Source of the DNA: Pholiota molesta
Lineage: Eukaryota > Basidiomycota > Agaricomycetes > Agaricales > Strophariaceae
Reading direction: 5' to 3'
Assembly (NCBI GenBank): GCA_014925825.1
Contig: JACGCK010000015.1
Coordinates: 372,001-436,000, forward strand
Length of the DNA stretch: 64,000 nt
How positions within the stretch are numbered: position 1 is the first letter of the stretch; each line of letters opens with the position of its first letter. The notes below the pieces were generated by a model. That model searched no databases. It worked only from the letters and a program-made list of their open reading frames with translations, and was not told where the DNA came from. This document shows, in pieces, positions 60,624 to 64,000 of this stretch. The position numbers were made by a program, and so were the translations under genes.

Positions 60624-61620
60624 GTTGGGGAAACGGAAGAGAGAGTAGGCAGCTATCCCTCCTGCGTTAGTGGGGGGAGCAGTGTTGACTTGACGTGATA
60701 TGCAAGAAGGCTGTGGCGATAAGGAAAATTATCAATACGCCTGTTATCAATATCGCAACGTGGCGTACCATTGTCAGAAAGGCTATGCCGACTTCAACAG
60801 TTGTATTCGCACCCGTCTCAGGATGTCTACAACTGACGCCGCCGCTTCGCTCGCATTGGTCGGACCTATCGCCACACCCACATCTGCACTAGTATAGGTA
60901 CTAAGCCCAAACCAATGCTGCACACCTTTATGACTTTTATCAGTGATCGCATACCAGTCAGGGCGTTCGCTCGTGCGTACCCTGGCAGACATTGCAGGCT
61001 TTGCTGAAAATTCTGACCTACAAGAAAGAAATGAGCTTGCACATACGCGTGCATGGCTGCGATATCAAAATTCCAGGAACTTACTGCAATCACAATGAGG
61101 AGTAGATACAAGCAATTCAACAGAGGATATGCCTTTCTGGAAGGAATAGAGACCGTCAGCTGCAAGAAACGTGTAAGGAGAGCCAGATTGGGCGTGTTGA
61201 AGATTCCGATGAGAAATTGGTTTTGTGGAAAGCTATGGATGCGTGCAGCTTACGGGGCGTGGGAATGGCAGACAGCCAAACATTAGCAACAGTTCAACAA
61301 CTTTCAACAAGTCCTTCACCTCATACTCCCAACATCATCATACTACCCTCAATTTCACTGCGTTAACGATGGTTTCGACTTTCCAAACATATATATGAAC
61401 CCAAAACATTTATTCTTGAGCGAAGGCGCAAAATATAGATAATATTACAACATCCTTGACGGCGAAACGAAATCTCACAACAGCGACACCCATCGTCAAT
61501 ACCATATCTCTATGGTGGCCACCTGCCTTCCAACCGCGATCTCCGGCGTATTCTGCAACGGTCTTTTTCCTTGGCGTCACCCAGCTTTCGACCTCGACGC
61601 CAGCTCGCTGTTGAGGCCAT
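60624..61620. other. Intergenic, small open frames only
   Basis: Minus-strand frames at 60992-60783 (ATG, 69 codons) and 61165-60866 (with one hydrophobic stretch, LLNCLYLLLIVIAV) match nothing I know and are not called. GAGAGAGTAGG just upstream of 60623 also occurs upstream of 58720, a remnant of the duplication that produced the NLR pair. Confidence 0.4.
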
Positions 61621-62903
61621 TCAGTACCAACGCGTCTTTGTGCCACGGAGTTCCAGGACCCAGACATCCCTTTCCTCTGGGCTCTCGTACAGTCCACCCC
61701 ACCAGACGTCTCCGCGGAAGTACGCCCTAATGCATCGGCTGCGACCGCATCGTCGACTACAACATCCCACCAGAACACCTCCAACCGACGCACCAGCAGC
61801 AGGCCCGCCGACTGACTCGATAGCCGCCAGACGAAGGGCACTATACACCGCCCACAAGACATCCACGATCCGAACCGGATACCCCATCTCAGCGGGGAAG
61901 ACGACCACCGGGCGCGCGACGCCCGCTATACGGACCGTCATGCTCGGCAGGTTCTAGGCTCCACAGCCACTTCACGTGACCAACGCGAAGTGGATATGCC
62001 GCCTAGGGCGAATGCAAGGCGCGCGGTGGATGGAGGGAGCGACATGTTCCAGTGCACTGGGGCGTCGGGGCCGGTTGGAGATGGGTGATAGCTGATGACT
62101 GGGTGGATCTGTACGGGCGTGAGAGGAGAGAGTGGGGCAGGGCGATTGGTGCCAGACGACGAAGTGGTGGGGGTGCCGGTTGTGGCGCTAGGTGAGTATG
62201 CGGTCTGTGGCATGTATTGTTGTCGGTGGCTGATTGGATAAGCAGGCAGGCCGCTGGATGAGACGGCGAAATTGTGGGGTTGTTGTGGTGTTGAGGCGAG
62301 AACGGTGGTGTTAGCCGTTGCACTTGGCCTCTTGTCGTAGGCGACGACGCAGGCCATTGGTTCTGCGCCCAGATACGGTCAGTCGGTCGGCCAACTCTAC
62401 ATGACATGCGATGTACTTACCGTGGGCTGAGAAACAGAACGGCGATGGCCCCACTCGCGTATGGTGTGGATGGAATCTGACGGTGGCACACTTGTACGCC
62501 CAGCTGCGCTGCGGTGCCGAGCTCACTGGCTCTACGACCAAGGACGTCTTGGCTGCCCACGTCGCCGCGGCGGAGAACAAGAGGCTGGATTCTGGGCGCC
62601 CTAGACAGACACGTCAACGATACTCGAGTCTTCGAGCTCAACGGTCACTCGTCGACCTACCTCTGGTCTCTGCGACGGCGGCGCCCCACTGTCCCTGTGG
62701 ACCTGTCTGCGGGATGTGGTGCTCTTGGGAATGTATCGGGCATCGTGCTCTCGCTCTGGATGCTCTGGACTATGGCTGGCCTGGACTCCGGTTGTAGTGG
62801 TGGGGAGGGAGGAGGGATGAAAGTGGGGGGGGATAAAGCAATGCTTATCTATTATTAGGTTCGTCTCCCCTGGTATTTTGTTTCTCACCTTTGTCAAAGC
62901 CAT
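61621..62903 (-). CDS. DUF6699 domain protein
   Basis: A basidiomycete family of unknown function. A Pro/Ser/Thr-rich N-terminal part (SYSPSATTGTPTT-like) leads into the family core: TPVQIHPVISYHPSPTG, PVHWNMSLPPSTARLA, MTVRIAGVARPVVVFPAEMG, VRIVDVLWAVYSALRLAAIE, then WWGGLYESPEERDVWVLELR and a stop at 61621. One intron is well defined (about 62,356-62,420, GTAAGT to GCAG, joining FSAHG to MACVVAYDKR). The true start is uncertain: an ATG at 62903 (MALTK followed by GTGAGA) would need another intron. At least two frame corrections are needed in the 3' half. Confidence 0.68.
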
Positions 62904-63838
62904 CTCATATTTGCCTCGAGGCAGACGTAGGACAGGGAAACACCCTCAATGGGTGCCGGACCTCCGGGGGCCCGGCCGGTATGGTTTGATTGCTGTCTTT
63001 GGTCTTGAATATCTCTCCGACTTTGTCTTGGTTACTCGGTGTCATCTTGCGTGCATTTTCCAGCCGTGCCATCAGCTCTTCAATAGTCTGTCGTGAATCA
63101 TCGTCCTTGTGTAAGGGAACTGGTTGTTACTTTTGCGGCAGGCTTTCCACTGTATCTCATGTTCTGGTTCGTTTTGCTATGTTGGGAGAGCTCAAAGGTT
63201 GACGGAGCGTAGCCGTGCTGAATGTTGTAACAATTAGTGTATGTATCCTTGTAATTCAGAATCGAATAACCAACCGGTCCTGTTCCAACATTCGTTTGCT
63301 CTAAGACAGCCTTCATATTTTTTCCTTGCCCTTATGTACCCCACTGGTTGACTCTATGAAACACGAGACAAAGGGTATGAGGCAACAACACACAACATGG
63401 GAGGTATTTTCGTGAGGACAGAAATAGCACGAGGCCAAACTCAACGTATATCCTTCCTACGAACAAACAAGCTAATAACCACATCAAAGACTCGAACGAC
63501 GTTTTCTGCGCGGAAAAAAGGGTTCGAAATGAGAAATGACGGATTTCCAAGTTCCAAGTTCGAACGATATGTAGCGAGAAAAGGAAGACGTTCATTTTTT
63601 GTGTATTATTCTATCCTGGACAATTGGCCGTCGTATCTGCTGAATTCACCAAGATTTAACGTCGGCGCCAGTTCCACACTGTTTGCAAAAGCGAGGCAGG
63701 AACGGATTGCCAAGGTTTGTGGGATTTATCTATCTAGAGAGAGTTAGCTGGAGTTAGCGCTCATCTTTGCGCCAGTGCGCCTGGTTGTTCTAAAGCAGCG
63801 CCCATGCATATTTGAGTATATTTGACAACGACATGCAG
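62904..63838. other. Intergenic
   Basis: No gene recognised between the DUF6699 gene and the tRNA. Confidence 0.5.
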
Positions 63839-63923
63839 TCCCTCTTAGCTCAGTGGTAGAGCGCGTCACTAGTACACTTCACCGTGTATGACGAGGTCAG
63901 TCGTTCAAGTCGGCTAGAGGGAA
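63839..63923 (+). tRNA. tRNA-Thr (anticodon AGT) with 13-nt intron
   Basis: Acceptor stem TCCCTCT (63839-63845) pairs with AGAGGGA (63916-63922), discriminator A at 63923. D arm GCTCAGTGGTAGAGC. Anticodon stem CGTCA/TGACG with loop CT-AGT-A, a 13-nt intron (CACTTCACCGTGT) placed one base after the anticodon as in other eukaryotic tRNAs, then A. Variable loop AGGTC, T stem AGTCG/CGGCT with loop TTCAAGT. All arms have standard lengths. Anticodon AGT is normally edited to IGT and reads threonine ACU/ACC/ACA codons. Confidence 0.93.
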
Positions 63924-63944
63924 TTCGAGCTCGTGGTCGGACCA

Positions 63945-63952
63945 TTTTTTTT
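63945..63952 (+). terminator. RNA polymerase III T-run terminator
   Basis: Eight consecutive T residues 22 bases downstream of the tRNA 3' end, the expected stop signal for its transcription. Confidence 0.75.
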
Positions 63953-64000
63953 GTACCGGAGGCACTCATAGGCACCTGTGTTTTGTCCTGACTCCCTCAA

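Noticed and set aside
60783..61165. Two short minus-strand frames next to the NLR paralogue
   Set aside because: One starts with ATG and one has a hydrophobic run, but neither matches the NLR family or can be joined to a gene.

Overview
This is a nuclear genome window from a filamentous basidiomycete, most likely an Agaricomycete. The genes carry many short GT-AG introns of about 50-60 nt. The families are typical of mushroom-forming fungi: fungal HtrL/YibB-like protein, DUF6699, DUF1857, DUF5648, C2-NACHT-ankyrin NLR-like protein, and a KDZ transposon. The one tRNA gene has a 13-nt intron after the anticodon. Nothing bacterial, viral or organellar was recognised.

Left third (1-18,000). A large disordered protein runs off the left edge (minus). 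It is followed by an F-box protein (minus) with an unassigned neighbour, a 15-exon trehalose-6-phosphate phosphatase TPS2 (plus), and a membrane-anchored HtrL/YibB-like protein (plus).

Middle (18,500-36,150). A transposon-derived coding fragment ends at a 55-bp near-perfect palindrome. A compact housekeeping block follows: MFSD5-type molybdate transporter (-), protein-L-isoaspartate methyltransferase (-), three-RRM SR-like RNA-binding protein (-), divergently arranged mitochondrial p32/MAM33 (+), DUF1857 protein (-), secreted DUF5648 protein (+), and a tail-anchored fatty aldehyde dehydrogenase (-).

Accessory region (37,000-51,300). Two truncated mobile-element ORFs meet head to head, one of them the start of a RecQ-type helicase. 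Next is 1.4 kb of degenerate GC-rich repeats with a periodic hairpin series. Then comes the standout feature: a 10,481-bp KDZ-family DNA transposon at 40,796-51,276. It has 1.6-kb terminal inverted repeats differing at only a few positions, a perfect 8-bp target duplication (TAGATTCC), a transposase that looks intact, and two further genes on the same strand.

Right end (51,300-64,000). After a poorly resolved hypothetical region there is an NLR-like gene (C2, helical region, NACHT, about 14 ankyrin repeats). A second gene repeats only its N-terminal half. A DUF6699 gene and an intron-containing tRNA-Thr(AGT) follow.

A recurring theme is single-base deletions in otherwise recognisable genes (TPS2, HtrL-like, PCMT, the left-edge gene, the ankyrin array), most of them able to be explained as one missing base of a short run. 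The MFSD5 gene and the KDZ transposase show none that I could find. This looks more like homopolymer error in the assembly than mass pseudogenisation, so 'broken' genes here should be checked against raw reads before being called pseudogenes.
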